From NCBI GenBank assembly GCA_947165045.1, contig CAMUYW010000008.1:1-64000 (forward strand): DNA of 64,000 nucleotides. The letters are read 5' to 3'. Origin of the DNA: an uncultured Fibrobacter sp. (GTDB lineage: Bacteria > Fibrobacterota > Fibrobacteria > Fibrobacterales > Fibrobacteraceae). The position numbers and the translations under genes are program-made. Below, one piece after another: positions 54,986 through 64,000 of this stretch (position 1 is the stretch's first letter; every line of letters starts with the position of its first letter). Under the pieces are notes generated by a model. That model made no database searches, had not been told where the DNA came from, and worked only from the letters and a program-made list of their open reading frames with translations.

Positions 54986-56635
54986 ATGATTTTAAAGAAC
55001 AAAAAGGCTCTTGCGATTGCGGCGACCGTTGCCATGGCATTTTCTGTGCCGTCTTTTGCACAGTTGAATAATGGTGATATGGAGTATGGTGACGGTGGCT
55101 GGTATTTGTGGAACAATCCCGATGGCCCGGCAAAAGCAGAATCGCAGATTGCCGTGCAGGGGCTTGGTGTCGATGGCTCTCAGGGCGCAAAGGTCGTGGT
55201 GAAGGAACTGCCGAATCCGTGGTGGGGCTTGCAGCTTCAACCGCCTAAATTCCTTGCTGATTCAGGCTTTTACAAGCTTACCTTCAAGGCTAAGGGCAAT
55301 ATGCCGATTAATTCCGTGGTGCAAGGTGGCCCGCCGGACTACCGCCAAAAAGAAAGCGCTTCGTTTGACTTGACGGACAAGTGGCAGACTTATGAAATGA
55401 TTTTCCTTGCTGACCAGAAGGGTTACGGCCTCAACAACATTACGTTCCAGATTGGTCTTAAGAAGGGCTGGATTCAGCTCGATGATGTCGAGGTCGAAAA
55501 GATGGACGAAATGTCAGACCCGGCATGGTACGAAGCAGCAGACTCTCGCATCGATAGCCTCCGCAAGGCGGATTTCACGGTCAAGGCGAATCCGGGCGAA
55601 AAGGTCCATGTGAAGCTGTTGCGCCATTCGTTCCCGTTCGGTACGGCGCTCGCTCTCTACGACACCAAGGACAGCACTGAAAACTGGTACCGCAATGCCG
55701 CCAAGAAGTACTTCTGGCATGGCGTCTCTGAAAACCAGTTCAAGTGGCCGGAATACGAACCGAAGAAGGGCAAGATCAAGCGTGAAGAAATGAAGGAATA
55801 CACCGACTTCACGGCTCAGAATCACTGGAAGCTTCGCGGTCACGCTCTCATGTGGAGCCACCAGGGCTACGGTTTCGACAAGCACTACAGCAACAAGGGT
55901 AGCTGCGAAGAAATGGCTGAAAAGCTCAAGGCACGCATCAATCGCGACCTCAAGGAATACAAGGGCAAGATTACGGAATACGACGTGTGGAACGAACCGA
56001 TTCATGAATCCTGGACTTTCAACAAGTGTGGTTGGGAAATTCTCGATAGCGCATTCGTATGGGCTCACAAGGCTGACCCGAAGGCAATCCTCTACATCAA
56101 CGATTACAACGTCGTCGCCGCTGGTGAAACGGACCGCTATTACGGTTTGATCAAGGGTATGCTTGACCGCAAGGTGCCTGTGATGGGCATTGGCGTGCAG
56201 TGCCACTTTGGTCTCCGTCCAGTGATTCCGGGACTTATTAAGGCTCGTCTCGACAAGCTCGCTTCTCTCGGCCTCCCGATTAAGGTGACTGAATTTGACG
56301 TGGGCGATTGGCAGCTCGGCATGAACGATACCGAAGAAGTCCAGGCCGAAAAGTTCGAAACCTTCATCCGTACTGCCTTTAGCCACCCGGCTGTGAACGG
56401 CATTGTGCTCTGGGGTTTCTGGGACAATCGTCACTGGGTCAAGAACGGAGGCATGATTGCTTCTGATGGTCGCGAAAAGCCCGCTGCAAAGCGCGTCTAC
56501 GACTTGTGGCACAAGGTCTGGACGACTGACCTCTACGCAACTGCCGACGAAAATGGCGAAGCCAAGTTCCGCGGATTTAAGGGCTACTACCAAGTCAACG
56601 CTGGCGACAAGAAGTACCAAATTACCGTGAAGTAG
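54986..56635 (+). CDS. Endo-1,4-beta-xylanase, GH10, with N-terminal carbohydrate-binding-like domain
   Basis: Signal peptide; KYFWHGVSENQFKWPEYEP, LRGHALMWSHQ, TEYDVWNEPIHESW (acid/base), IKVTEFDVGDW (nucleophile). Confidence 0.93.
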   Translation: MILKNKKALAIAATVAMAFSVPSFAQLNNGDMEYGDGGWYLWNNPDGPAKAESQIAVQGLGVDGSQGAKVVVKELPNPWWGLQLQPPKFLADSGFYKLTFKAKGNMPINSVVQGGPPDYRQKESASFDLTDKWQTYEMIFLADQKGYGLNNITFQIGLKKGWIQLDDVEVEKMDEMSDPAWYEAADSRIDSLRKADFTVKANPGEKVHVKLLRHSFPFGTALALYDTKDSTENWYRNAAKKYFWHGVSENQFKWPEYEPKKGKIKREEMKEYTDFTAQNHWKLRGHALMWSHQGYGFDKHYSNKGSCEEMAEKLKARINRDLKEYKGKITEYDVWNEPIHESWTFNKCGWEILDSAFVWAHKADPKAILYINDYNVVAAGETDRYYGLIKGMLDRKVPVMGIGVQCHFGLRPVIPGLIKARLDKLASLGLPIKVTEFDVGDWQLGMNDTEEVQAEKFETFIRTAFSHPAVNGIVLWGFWDNRHWVKNGGMIASDGREKPAAKRVYDLWHKVWTTDLYATADENGEAKFRGFKGYYQVNAGDKKYQITVK

Positions 56636-56648
56636 CTGTGAGGCTTGC

Positions 56649-56725
56649 GTCATCCTGAGCCCGTTAGGTGAAGGATTCAGTCAAGTCAAAACTTCACTGG
56701 ATTCTTCGCTACGCTCAGAATGACG
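56649..56725. repeat. Two inverted palindromic repeat copies head-to-head
   Basis: gtcatcctgagcccgttaggtgaaggattc (+) and ggattcttcgctacgctcagaatgac (-), ~20 bp apart. Confidence 0.65.
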
Positions 56726-56744
56726 AGTTGCGAATGCCTTTTTC

Positions 56745-56770
56745 AAAAGCCGCTTCATGCGGCTTTTTCT
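56745..56770 (+). terminator. Intrinsic terminator after xylanase
   Basis: AAAGCCGC-ttcat-GCGGCTTTTTC. Confidence 0.7.
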
Positions 56771-56781
56771 ATTTTATAAGC

Positions 56782-56958
56782 ATGAAACAGAAAATCCCCG
56801 GAATCCTCTTTTTACTTGCCATGCCTCTCTCAGTCCTCTTGTACATCAAGGTAGAGGCGTTCTCGGGTTCCGAAATTCTCGGGCTCTTTTCTGCCGTAGC
56901 ACTTTACGTAGTTGTTGCGCTTGTCATCGCGCTATTATTCAATAAAAAAGAGCAGTAA
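56782..56958 (+). CDS. Small two-TM protein
   Basis: MKQKIPGILFLLAMPLSVLLYIKVEAFSGSEILGLFSAVALYVVVALVIALLFNKKEQ. Confidence 0.5.
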   Translation: MKQKIPGILFLLAMPLSVLLYIKVEAFSGSEILGLFSAVALYVVVALVIALLFNKKEQ

Positions 56959-56964
56959 CCAACC

Positions 56965-59094
56965 TTATTCTTTAACGAATTTATGCGGCAGTAGTCTAAC
57001 CCCAACAGGGTTTAGCTTAGCATGGCCGCCTACATTTGAAGGCAATTGTAAGCCAAATCCCGAAGCTCTTAGACGCTCGTCACTAATTCCTTTGTTTACA
57101 AGAAATTCGTAAATAACAGTCGCACGCGCTTCGGACAGAGCTTGAGGAACCATTGCTTCTCCAGGCTTTACACTGCATTGAATTTCAATTGCAATTTGCT
57201 TGTTATGGCGCATGATCGAAACCACATCGCTAAACGCCGTGTAAGCCGAATTAAGCGGTTTGTCAGTCCCCTTGTGGAACTGAATACGCCTTGCAATCTT
57301 ATCGAGGTTTTGTTTTTCGCGGATGGGGCATCCGTTTTGGTCTACTTCTGTCCCTTCAAGAGTGTTGGGGCAATTGTCGAGATAGTCGAAAATACCATCC
57401 TTGTCAGAATCAATGGGGCAGCCCCTCTTGTCTACAGGTGCATTTTCTGGAGTTGCTGGGCATTCATCTTCTTCATCGAAAACGCCATCGCGGTCAGTAT
57501 CTACTCGACAACCTAAACGGTCTACTTTCACTCCTGTTGGTGTGTTTTCGCATTTGTCAACATTGTCGGGGACACCGTCTTCGTCAGAATCAATGGGGCA
57601 GCCATACGTGTTTACAATTTCTTTAGGCATGCTTGTTGGGCACTGATCCCATTCATCAGGAACACCGTCTTCATCGCGATCCAAGAAACATCCATATTTA
57701 TTGACCATAAGTCCAGATGGCGTGTTGGGGCAGGAGTCCTGTATATCAGGAATTCCGTCTTCATCTGTATCCAAAATACAGCCTCGATCGTTAACTTGTT
57801 CTCCAGGAGCTGATTTGGGGCATTTGTCTAGTTCGTCCGGAATACCATCTTTATCGGCATCACGAATACATCCAAATTCATCAACAGGATACCCTTGCTT
57901 TGTGTCAGAGCATTCGTCCATGTAGTCCGGAACGCCGTCTTCATCATTATCAAACGGGCACCCGCTTTCGTCGATAAGCACTTCTGGGGGTGTGTCTGGA
58001 CATTTGTCTAAGTCATCAGCGATACCATCGCTATCTTCGTCTGGGGCGCAACGGTACTTGTTTTCCTTTAAAGTGCGACCGGACTTAGGGCACGAGTTCA
58101 AACGCTGCTTGTAGTCTTCAATCCTTCCACTGAGGTCGAATGTTCTACTGAGCTTGATAGAAACTGCAATTGGAGGGCTTCCCGGAACGGTGTAAGAATA
58201 TTCATGCCCCTTGTTCTTTATTGTAATTGCTTGTCCGCGACTGACTTTACGCTTTCTGAAGAGATCCATGCCAAGATCGGCGTTGATTGAAAGCGTTGTG
58301 AATTTTGGAAGTCTAAGTTTCAAGCCTGGAGAAAATCTCAATTGATCGTTCAAGAAACCTTGGAAGATATCTTTTGAACGAATTCGTGTCTCTCCAGATG
58401 TTTCTAGGACAAGCGATACCCATTCGTAGGGGAACAAATTGATACCCGTACCCCAGATAAAAATATTCTCGCCATTTTCAATGTTTCTAAGAATACCGGC
58501 GTAATTATTCCAGTTGATATTTCGATGAATGTTCATCGTTAAGTATAGCGTTCCGGCAACAGCTAAATCGGCTGCAGAATAGGAGTTTGTGTAGCCACCT
58601 TTATGGATATACCAAAGATGTCTTGGACGTAAACCTTTTTCGTTTGTTCCCGTTGGGAGAAACACTTCAAGTGCTGCCGCCGCATTAAACAAGTCTCTCA
58701 GCGATTGGTTGGGAAGTTGAGCCCTGACCAAGAGTCCTAGGTCGCCAAAGCCAAGTCCCTTGAGTCTTGTTCCACCGGCATCACCATCGTAGTGGACACT
58801 CACATTAAGTCCAACTTCCAAGTAATCGAGAATTCCGTATCCGACGTAGCCGATAACGGAGTTCGAGGGGGATTTGGTCAAATCTCTTTTATTGCCGTTT
58901 TCATCGACGATATAGCCTTCGATACTGGCAGGCTTATTGCTGCTAGCCATTTCGAAACCACCCATGATGAACAGGTCGCCAGGACTGAGAGTGCGGGCTC
59001 CGGGGACATGGATTCCGCTGTTATTGATGAAAAATCCAGATTGCGCGAACAGAAAAACGGCGCTAACGAGAAGTGTTAATAGAAATTGTTTCAT
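56965..59094 (-). CDS. OmpA-family outer-membrane protein with thrombospondin type-3 repeats
   Basis: Signal peptide, barrel-like N-domain, ~8 units of (DxDxDGxxDxxDxCPxTP...GCPxD), C-terminal OmpA-like domain (SEARATVIYEFLVNKGISDERLRASGFG). Confidence 0.85.
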   Translation of the reverse strand: MKQFLLTLLVSAVFLFAQSGFFINNSGIHVPGARTLSPGDLFIMGGFEMASSNKPASIEGYIVDENGNKRDLTKSPSNSVIGYVGYGILDYLEVGLNVSVHYDGDAGGTRLKGLGFGDLGLLVRAQLPNQSLRDLFNAAAALEVFLPTGTNEKGLRPRHLWYIHKGGYTNSYSAADLAVAGTLYLTMNIHRNINWNNYAGILRNIENGENIFIWGTGINLFPYEWVSLVLETSGETRIRSKDIFQGFLNDQLRFSPGLKLRLPKFTTLSINADLGMDLFRKRKVSRGQAITIKNKGHEYSYTVPGSPPIAVSIKLSRTFDLSGRIEDYKQRLNSCPKSGRTLKENKYRCAPDEDSDGIADDLDKCPDTPPEVLIDESGCPFDNDEDGVPDYMDECSDTKQGYPVDEFGCIRDADKDGIPDELDKCPKSAPGEQVNDRGCILDTDEDGIPDIQDSCPNTPSGLMVNKYGCFLDRDEDGVPDEWDQCPTSMPKEIVNTYGCPIDSDEDGVPDNVDKCENTPTGVKVDRLGCRVDTDRDGVFDEEDECPATPENAPVDKRGCPIDSDKDGIFDYLDNCPNTLEGTEVDQNGCPIREKQNLDKIARRIQFHKGTDKPLNSAYTAFSDVVSIMRHNKQIAIEIQCSVKPGEAMVPQALSEARATVIYEFLVNKGISDERLRASGFGLQLPSNVGGHAKLNPVGVRLLPHKFVKE

Positions 59095-59171
59095 TTTTCA
59101 TAAAGAATTTAGACATTTTTTGGGATTATCTGTTTGCATTTAAAAAATTATGTATATATTTCACTTCCGAA

Positions 59172-59327
59172 GTGAGAAACAAGAATTCCACAAACAAATT
59201 GCCGTCATGGCATAGAAAATCGCAAACGGCCTACAAGGTCAACAGGGTGATTATTATCCTGCAAATTGTAACGGCTATTGCGATGTGTGGTGTTATTCTT
59301 TACGGTATGAACAGATTGATGCAATAA
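59172..59327 (+). CDS. Possible small single-TM protein (GTG start)
   Basis: ...NRVIIILQIVTAIAMCGVILYGMNRLMQ hydrophobic segment; weak start-site evidence. Confidence 0.35.
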   Translation: MRNKNSTNKLPSWHRKSQTAYKVNRVIIILQIVTAIAMCGVILYGMNRLMQ

Positions 59328-59344
59328 ACTGGAGGAAAGCTTAT

Positions 59345-59560
59345 ATGAGCATAGCTTACTATTGTGGTCGTCGTCCTAAGAGTGATGCGTTTGATGATAC
59401 TCCCGATCCATCTTTCTTGGGCGAAGAAGACGATCTGATCAAAGAAGAAGAAGAAGAACCGCAAGAAGAAGTTGACGAAGAAGTTGATTTTGACAAGCCA
59501 TCCTTTGGCCGTAATCCCATTTGGTCTGACTACGGCGAAGACATGGATTTCGACCAGTGA
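59345..59560 (+). CDS. Small, highly acidic protein
   Basis: MSIAYYCGRRPKSDAFDDTPDPSFLGEEDDLIKEEEEEPQEEVDEEVDFDKPSF...; GGAGG upstream and 4-bp overlap with the next gene. Confidence 0.6.
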   Translation: MSIAYYCGRRPKSDAFDDTPDPSFLGEEDDLIKEEEEEPQEEVDEEVDFDKPSFGRNPIWSDYGEDMDFDQ

Positions 59561-61914
59561 TATGGTCGAATACATTTCTTAGACTCGGCTTCGCACTTGT
59601 TTTTTTAATGTTGTCCGCCTGCGCTTCCAAGCAGGCGAAGGTTGCCGCGTCTTCGCAGGGGAGGCCTATTCCTACGGAAAAGGTCTCTATCGATGTATCC
59701 GGAACAAATCCAGGCAAAGAAATCGTTGGAGATTCTACTAGGCCTTCCTGGGTCTATTATCAGTATGGTCTTCAAGCTATCGATAACAATGAATGGGCTG
59801 TTTCCAAGCATTACCTCGAAGAATCGCTCCGATTGTTAGTCACAGAAAAGTACGACTCTTCCAAGAGCCGCCTTACGCGTTCCGAAGACTCGATTTATAG
59901 AATGCAGATGCCTGTGCGCATTGTCCAGGCGCTAGAAGATGTTTACCCGAACCTTTCACAGGATGGGGATGATTCTACTTCTGTCGATAGTCTTTCGATT
60001 GATGGCGTGGACGCTTACGACGAAAATGCGGCGGACAGTGCTTCGATGCGCGTCATCGAAAACTTCTTGGATACGGTGGATGCAGGGCGATTCTCGCTCC
60101 CGGTTCGCTTTAACGAGCGCGTCATGCAAGAAATCTACTACATGACAACGACTGCACGCGGCTTTATTACAAGGTCTCTTACTCGCAAAACCGCTTACGA
60201 TTCCTTGATTTATACAAAGCTCGCGCAAAAACGCATGCCGCGAGACCTCATCTATTTGGCATTGGTTGAATCCGGCTTTAACGTGAAGGCTTACAGCCGT
60301 GCAAAAGCGGCGGGCATGTGGCAGTTTATCCCTGAAACGGGTATCCGCTATGGCTTGGAAGTTGATTTTTGGGTCGATATGCGTCGCAATCCGGAACTTG
60401 CAACCGATGCTGCATTGAGTTATCTCTCCAGCTTGTATGCTGAATTTGGCGATTGGCTTTTGTCGATGGCGGCTTATAACTGCGGTGAAGGCCGAATCCG
60501 CCGTTTGATTCGCGAAAAGAAAGCTGATTCCACGTGGGGGGACCGTCCAGTCACTTATTGGGACTTGCAGCTCCCGCAAGAAACCATGCACTACGTGCCA
60601 CGAATTCTTGCTGCAATGGTCATTGGGCACTTCCCAGACCATTATGATGTTGCAATTGAAAAGCGCCATTTGCCGGCGTACGATACCGTGACCGTATTTG
60701 ATTCGTTCTCGATGGATGAAATTGCAAAATTCTTGAAAGTCCCCGAAGACACTCTTCGTACGTTGAACATGGAACTTACCATGTGGTGTACGCCTCCTAA
60801 TCGTGATGCTTATTTGCTCCGATTGCCGTATGGAACGCGAGCCGCCTTTGTCCAGAATTACGATCGCATGGAAAAGAACGGATTTTCAAGCTGGAAACAG
60901 CATAAGGTCCGTAAGGGTGAATCTATAGGCAATATCGCCCAACAATATGGCGTTCGAGTAGCTGAAATTCAGCGAGCAAACGACATGAAGAAGAACGCGA
61001 AACTTAAGGTGGGCAGAACACTTTTGATTCCCGTGAAGGTTGCTCCACGTCGTTCTACAGGCAAAAAACCGACCAAAGTCCGTACGTATGTTGTTCAGCT
61101 AGGGGATAATTTGGGCTCAATATCTCGGCGTTTTGGCGTTTCTCAGGAATCATTACGTGTTTGGAACAACATTGATGCCGGTTATAACGTCAAAAAAGGT
61201 GATACCATTTATGTTTCCAAGCCGGATTTGAAGCCGAGCAGTTTTGTACAACAGCGTGTAGCACTCAAGAAAGGCGAGAAATATATCGTCAAGGAAGGCG
61301 ATACCTACGCGCTCATCGCAAAACAGTACAAAGTTCCGGTGTTCCTCTTATTGCAGGCCAATAGCGGCTTTACCAAGCGCTTGACCATCGGTGATTCCCT
61401 TTCTATCCCGGTTTACGTTCGTCCGCCGCGTAAAATGTCTAAGGCTATTGATGACGAAGTTCCAGTTGTAGAAGTGGCCAAGGCTAATGAAACTACCGAT
61501 TCCAAGAAGTCGAACAAAAATTCCAAGAAAGCCGCAGAACCGGCTGCGTCTAAAAAGCAGCCGGTCAGCACGACGATTATCTACACAGTTGAATCCGGAG
61601 ATAATCTGTTTGCAATTGCCAAAAAGTATTCGACAACGGTTAACGCAATTCGTGAAATGAACGAAATGGGTAATTCCTCGAACATCAAGGTCGGGCAAAA
61701 ACTCAAGATTCCGGGCTCTGCAGCTCCGGCGCCAAGCACCCCGAAGGTCGAAGAAATCACCCACGTTGTTAAAAAAGGCGAAGGTCTTTGGGACATTTCG
61801 CGCCAGTACGGCGTGACGATTGAAGATATTGTGAAGTGGAACGGACTCAAAGACACGAAAATCAAGATTAATGAGAAGCTAAAAATCAAGACAACAAAGA
61901 AAAACAAGAAGTAG
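59557..61914 (+). CDS. mltD: MltD-like membrane-bound lytic transglycosylase lipoprotein with LysM repeats
   Basis: Lipobox MLSACASK; ALVESGFNVKAYSRAKAAGMWQFIPETGIRYGLEVDFWVDMRRNPELATDAALSYL; several LysM units (VRKGESIGNIAQQYGV..., VQLGDNLGSISRRFGV..., VKEGDTYALIAKQYKV..., VESGDNLFAIAKKYST..., VKKGEGLWDISRQYGV...). Confidence 0.92.
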   Translation: MIWSNTFLRLGFALVFLMLSACASKQAKVAASSQGRPIPTEKVSIDVSGTNPGKEIVGDSTRPSWVYYQYGLQAIDNNEWAVSKHYLEESLRLLVTEKYDSSKSRLTRSEDSIYRMQMPVRIVQALEDVYPNLSQDGDDSTSVDSLSIDGVDAYDENAADSASMRVIENFLDTVDAGRFSLPVRFNERVMQEIYYMTTTARGFITRSLTRKTAYDSLIYTKLAQKRMPRDLIYLALVESGFNVKAYSRAKAAGMWQFIPETGIRYGLEVDFWVDMRRNPELATDAALSYLSSLYAEFGDWLLSMAAYNCGEGRIRRLIREKKADSTWGDRPVTYWDLQLPQETMHYVPRILAAMVIGHFPDHYDVAIEKRHLPAYDTVTVFDSFSMDEIAKFLKVPEDTLRTLNMELTMWCTPPNRDAYLLRLPYGTRAAFVQNYDRMEKNGFSSWKQHKVRKGESIGNIAQQYGVRVAEIQRANDMKKNAKLKVGRTLLIPVKVAPRRSTGKKPTKVRTYVVQLGDNLGSISRRFGVSQESLRVWNNIDAGYNVKKGDTIYVSKPDLKPSSFVQQRVALKKGEKYIVKEGDTYALIAKQYKVPVFLLLQANSGFTKRLTIGDSLSIPVYVRPPRKMSKAIDDEVPVVEVAKANETTDSKKSNKNSKKAAEPAASKKQPVSTTIIYTVESGDNLFAIAKKYSTTVNAIREMNEMGNSSNIKVGQKLKIPGSAAPAPSTPKVEEITHVVKKGEGLWDISRQYGVTIEDIVKWNGLKDTKIKINEKLKIKTTKKNKK

Positions 61915-62025
61915 AGTCGTGTTTTTAATAAAAAAAAGTGTAAATTCGTGTTTTTTTTGTTATAAATCGAAAAAAATAGTGTAGTTTTAACTTGAAAATT
62001 CAAAAAAAATTCATTGGAGTATAAT

Positions 62026-62766
62026 ATGAAGAAGAAACTCTTGGCTCTCTGTGCTGCTGGTCTCATTTTTTCCTTGACCGGTTGTGAAGAAACCATGGAC
62101 CCGAACGATCCGCAGTCTGTTCGCAGATATTTGACGAAAAAGCAGATTGGCTTTACGCCGAATCAGTTCGTCTCTTACGCCGTCAATAGCGATACCGCCA
62201 AGATGACACTTTTCCTTCAGGCTTCTTTTGAAATTGACCAGCCGGCTGACAATGGCAACAACGCTGTTGCTATCGCAGCAAACAAGGGCAACATGATGGT
62301 GCTCAACTACTTGTTCGATCATGGTGCTAAGGCTAATGTCAATAACGGTAATGGTGAACCGGTGATTGATAACGCCGTCATGATGGGCAATAAGGAAGTT
62401 GTCCTTCGCCTTTTGGAACAGCTCAAGAAGGAAGGCGTAGAACCGCAGAACCTCGCTACGGCAGTGCTTATCGCCGCAAAGACCGGCAAGGCCGACATGC
62501 TCGAAGTTCTTGCTAACGCTGGCGCTCCGCTTGAAAACCGCAGCCCGGATGGTTACATGCCGATTCATTGGGCTGTCAAGTCTGGCAACTACGACGCTAT
62601 GATGTTCCTCATCCAGAAGGGTGTTGATGTGAACGCTAAGTGCGGTCAGGGCTATTCTGTGCTCGACTGGGCAACGAACGAAGGTTATACTCGTTTGATT
62701 AAGGCTTTGAAGAAAGCAGGTGCTAAGCTTACAGCAAAGTATAAGATTGACTCTCGTGGCAAGTAA
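62026..62766 (+). CDS. Ankyrin-repeat lipoprotein
   Basis: Lipobox FSLTGCEE; NNAVAIAANKGNMMVLNYLFDHGAKAN..., DGYMPIHWAVKSGNYDAMMFLIQKGVDVNAKCGQGYSVLDWATNEGYTRLIKALKKAGA. Confidence 0.85.
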   Translation: MKKKLLALCAAGLIFSLTGCEETMDPNDPQSVRRYLTKKQIGFTPNQFVSYAVNSDTAKMTLFLQASFEIDQPADNGNNAVAIAANKGNMMVLNYLFDHGAKANVNNGNGEPVIDNAVMMGNKEVVLRLLEQLKKEGVEPQNLATAVLIAAKTGKADMLEVLANAGAPLENRSPDGYMPIHWAVKSGNYDAMMFLIQKGVDVNAKCGQGYSVLDWATNEGYTRLIKALKKAGAKLTAKYKIDSRGK

Positions 62767-62786
62767 TTAGTTTGCTTTTTTAACAC

Positions 62787-62818
62787 GTCATCCCGGCTTG
62801 GAAGCCGGGATCTTTTTT
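62787..62818 (+). repeat. Palindromic repeat / terminator GTCATCCCGGCTTGGAAGCCGGGATCTTTTTT
   Basis: ATCCCGGCTTggAAGCCGGGAT perfect arms followed by a T-tract. Confidence 0.8.
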
Positions 62819-62859
62819 ATTTTTTCTAACTTTATTCCAAAAGATTAACAGGAGTTTTT

Positions 62860-63690
62860 ATGTCCGTTCAAGTGATGGTTAATGGTATTCCGGGAAGCAT
62901 GGGCCGCATCGTGGCCGAAACTTGCGTAGCCCGCGGTTTGGAACTTGTCCCGTATTCTTTGACAGGTGAAATAATTGTCGAAAACGAAGCCGAAGTTGCA
63001 GGCAAGACGATTCAGCTCTTGAAGCCGAGCAACCGTGAAGCCCGCATCGGTGAAGTGCTTGCCAAGTATCCGAACATGATTTGCATTGACTACACGCACC
63101 CGAGCGCCGTAAACGACAACGCAGCTTTCTATGTGAATCACAAGATTCCTTTCGTGATGGGTACGACCGGCGGTGACCGCGAAGCACTTGCTAAGCTTGT
63201 TGCCGACGCCAACCATCCGAGCGTGATTGCTCCGAACATGGCTAAGCAGATTGTTGCTTTCCAGATGATGATTGAATACCTCGCTAAGGAATTCCCGACG
63301 GCGTTCAATGGCTACAAGCTTTCTGTTGTCGAAAGCCACCAGAAAACCAAGGCCGACACGAGCGGTACCGCAAAGGCTGTTGTCGGTGATTTCCAGAAAA
63401 TGGGCTTTGATTTCTCCGTCGATGATATTGAAAAAGTTCGCAACGAAAAGGAACAGATGGAACGCATGCACGTACCCGAAGAATATCTCGGTGGCCACGC
63501 TTTCCATACCTACAGCCTCGATAGCGAAGATGGTACGGTGCATTTCGAATTCCAGCATAACGTTTGCGGCCGTAAGATTTACGCCGAAGGCACTGTAGAT
63601 GCAGTGAACTTCCTCGCATGCCACATCGCAAACGGCACCGCCAAGCCGTTCAACATGATGGACGTCTTGCGCTCTGGAAAGATGCGTTAA
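62860..63690 (+). CDS. dapB: 4-hydroxy-tetrahydrodipicolinate reductase
   Basis: VMVNGIPGSMGRIVAETC; FVMGTTGGDREAL; VVESHQKTKADTSGTAKAVV; HFEFQHNVCGRKIYAEGTVDAVNFL. Confidence 0.9.
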   Translation: MSVQVMVNGIPGSMGRIVAETCVARGLELVPYSLTGEIIVENEAEVAGKTIQLLKPSNREARIGEVLAKYPNMICIDYTHPSAVNDNAAFYVNHKIPFVMGTTGGDREALAKLVADANHPSVIAPNMAKQIVAFQMMIEYLAKEFPTAFNGYKLSVVESHQKTKADTSGTAKAVVGDFQKMGFDFSVDDIEKVRNEKEQMERMHVPEEYLGGHAFHTYSLDSEDGTVHFEFQHNVCGRKIYAEGTVDAVNFLACHIANGTAKPFNMMDVLRSGKMR

Positions 63691-64000
63691 TGCGCTCCTA
63701 TATCCTCCGTCGTTTGCTGCTAATGATCCCGACGCTCATCGGGATTTCATTGGTGTGTTTTATCTTGATTCAGCTCTTGCCCGGCGGCCCCGTGGAAGAG
63801 TTGATTTCTCGTGCGCAGCAGGCGGCTTCGATGAAGGGAGGGGTAGATGCATCCAAAGCGCTTTCGCCCGACCAAATTGCGCAAATCCAAGCGTACTTTG
63901 GCTTTGACCAGCCCGCGTGGAAACGCTACCTCACGTGGCTTTGGAACGTGTTGCATTTGAATCTCGGTGAAAGTTATACGTACGGACTCCCCGTGTGGGA
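63690..64000 (+). CDS. ABC transporter permease (peptide/YejB-like), truncated at window end
   Basis: MRSYILRRLLLMIPTLIGISLVCFILIQLLPGGPVEEL...FGFDQPAWKRYLTWLWNVLHLNLGESY. Confidence 0.88.
   Translation, partial: MRSYILRRLLLMIPTLIGISLVCFILIQLLPGGPVEELISRAQQAASMKGGVDASKALSPDQIAQIQAYFGFDQPAWKRYLTWLWNVLHLNLGESYTYGLPVW

Overview
This 64 kb window looks like chromosome from an anaerobic, Fibrobacter-like bacterium; the lineage is inferred from gene content, not tested. Main blocks: (1) 3' end of tgt, an Rpn/PD-(D/E)XK gene, an orphan HigA-like antitoxin and a GIY-YIG gene (1-2.9 kb). (2) A set of tetrapyrrole genes that looks complete for the siroheme-dependent (Ahb) heme route: ahbC, fused ahbA-ahbB, hemA, hemC, fused cobA-hemD, fused CbiX/precorrin-2 dehydrogenase, hemB and hemL (3.1-15.5 kb), with an ahbD candidate at 25 kb. 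(3) CoA ligase, deacetylase, SPFH, GGDEF, fabF and tadA genes. (4) A tightly packed six-gene envelope operon with a ZorA/MotA-like protein with a long coiled-coil tail and a ZorB/MotB-OmpA-like partner, plus four uncharacterised genes (27.4-33.1 kb). (5) argH and lipoprotein/outer-membrane genes. (6) A roughly 16 kb aryl-polyene/flexirubin-like cluster with an aromatic ammonia-lyase, two ACPs, a membrane-ligase-dehydratase fusion, LolA-like and MMPL genes (37.1-53.2 kb). (7) yhcC, a GH10 xylanase, a TSP3-repeat OmpA protein, a LysM lytic transglycosylase, an ankyrin lipoprotein, dapB and a partial ABC permease. About 20 copies of a short palindromic repeat (GTCAT-N-CC ... GG-ATC) are scattered between genes, and several sit in frame inside the heme genes. 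No CRISPR array, prophage, rRNA or tRNA was recognised by eye.
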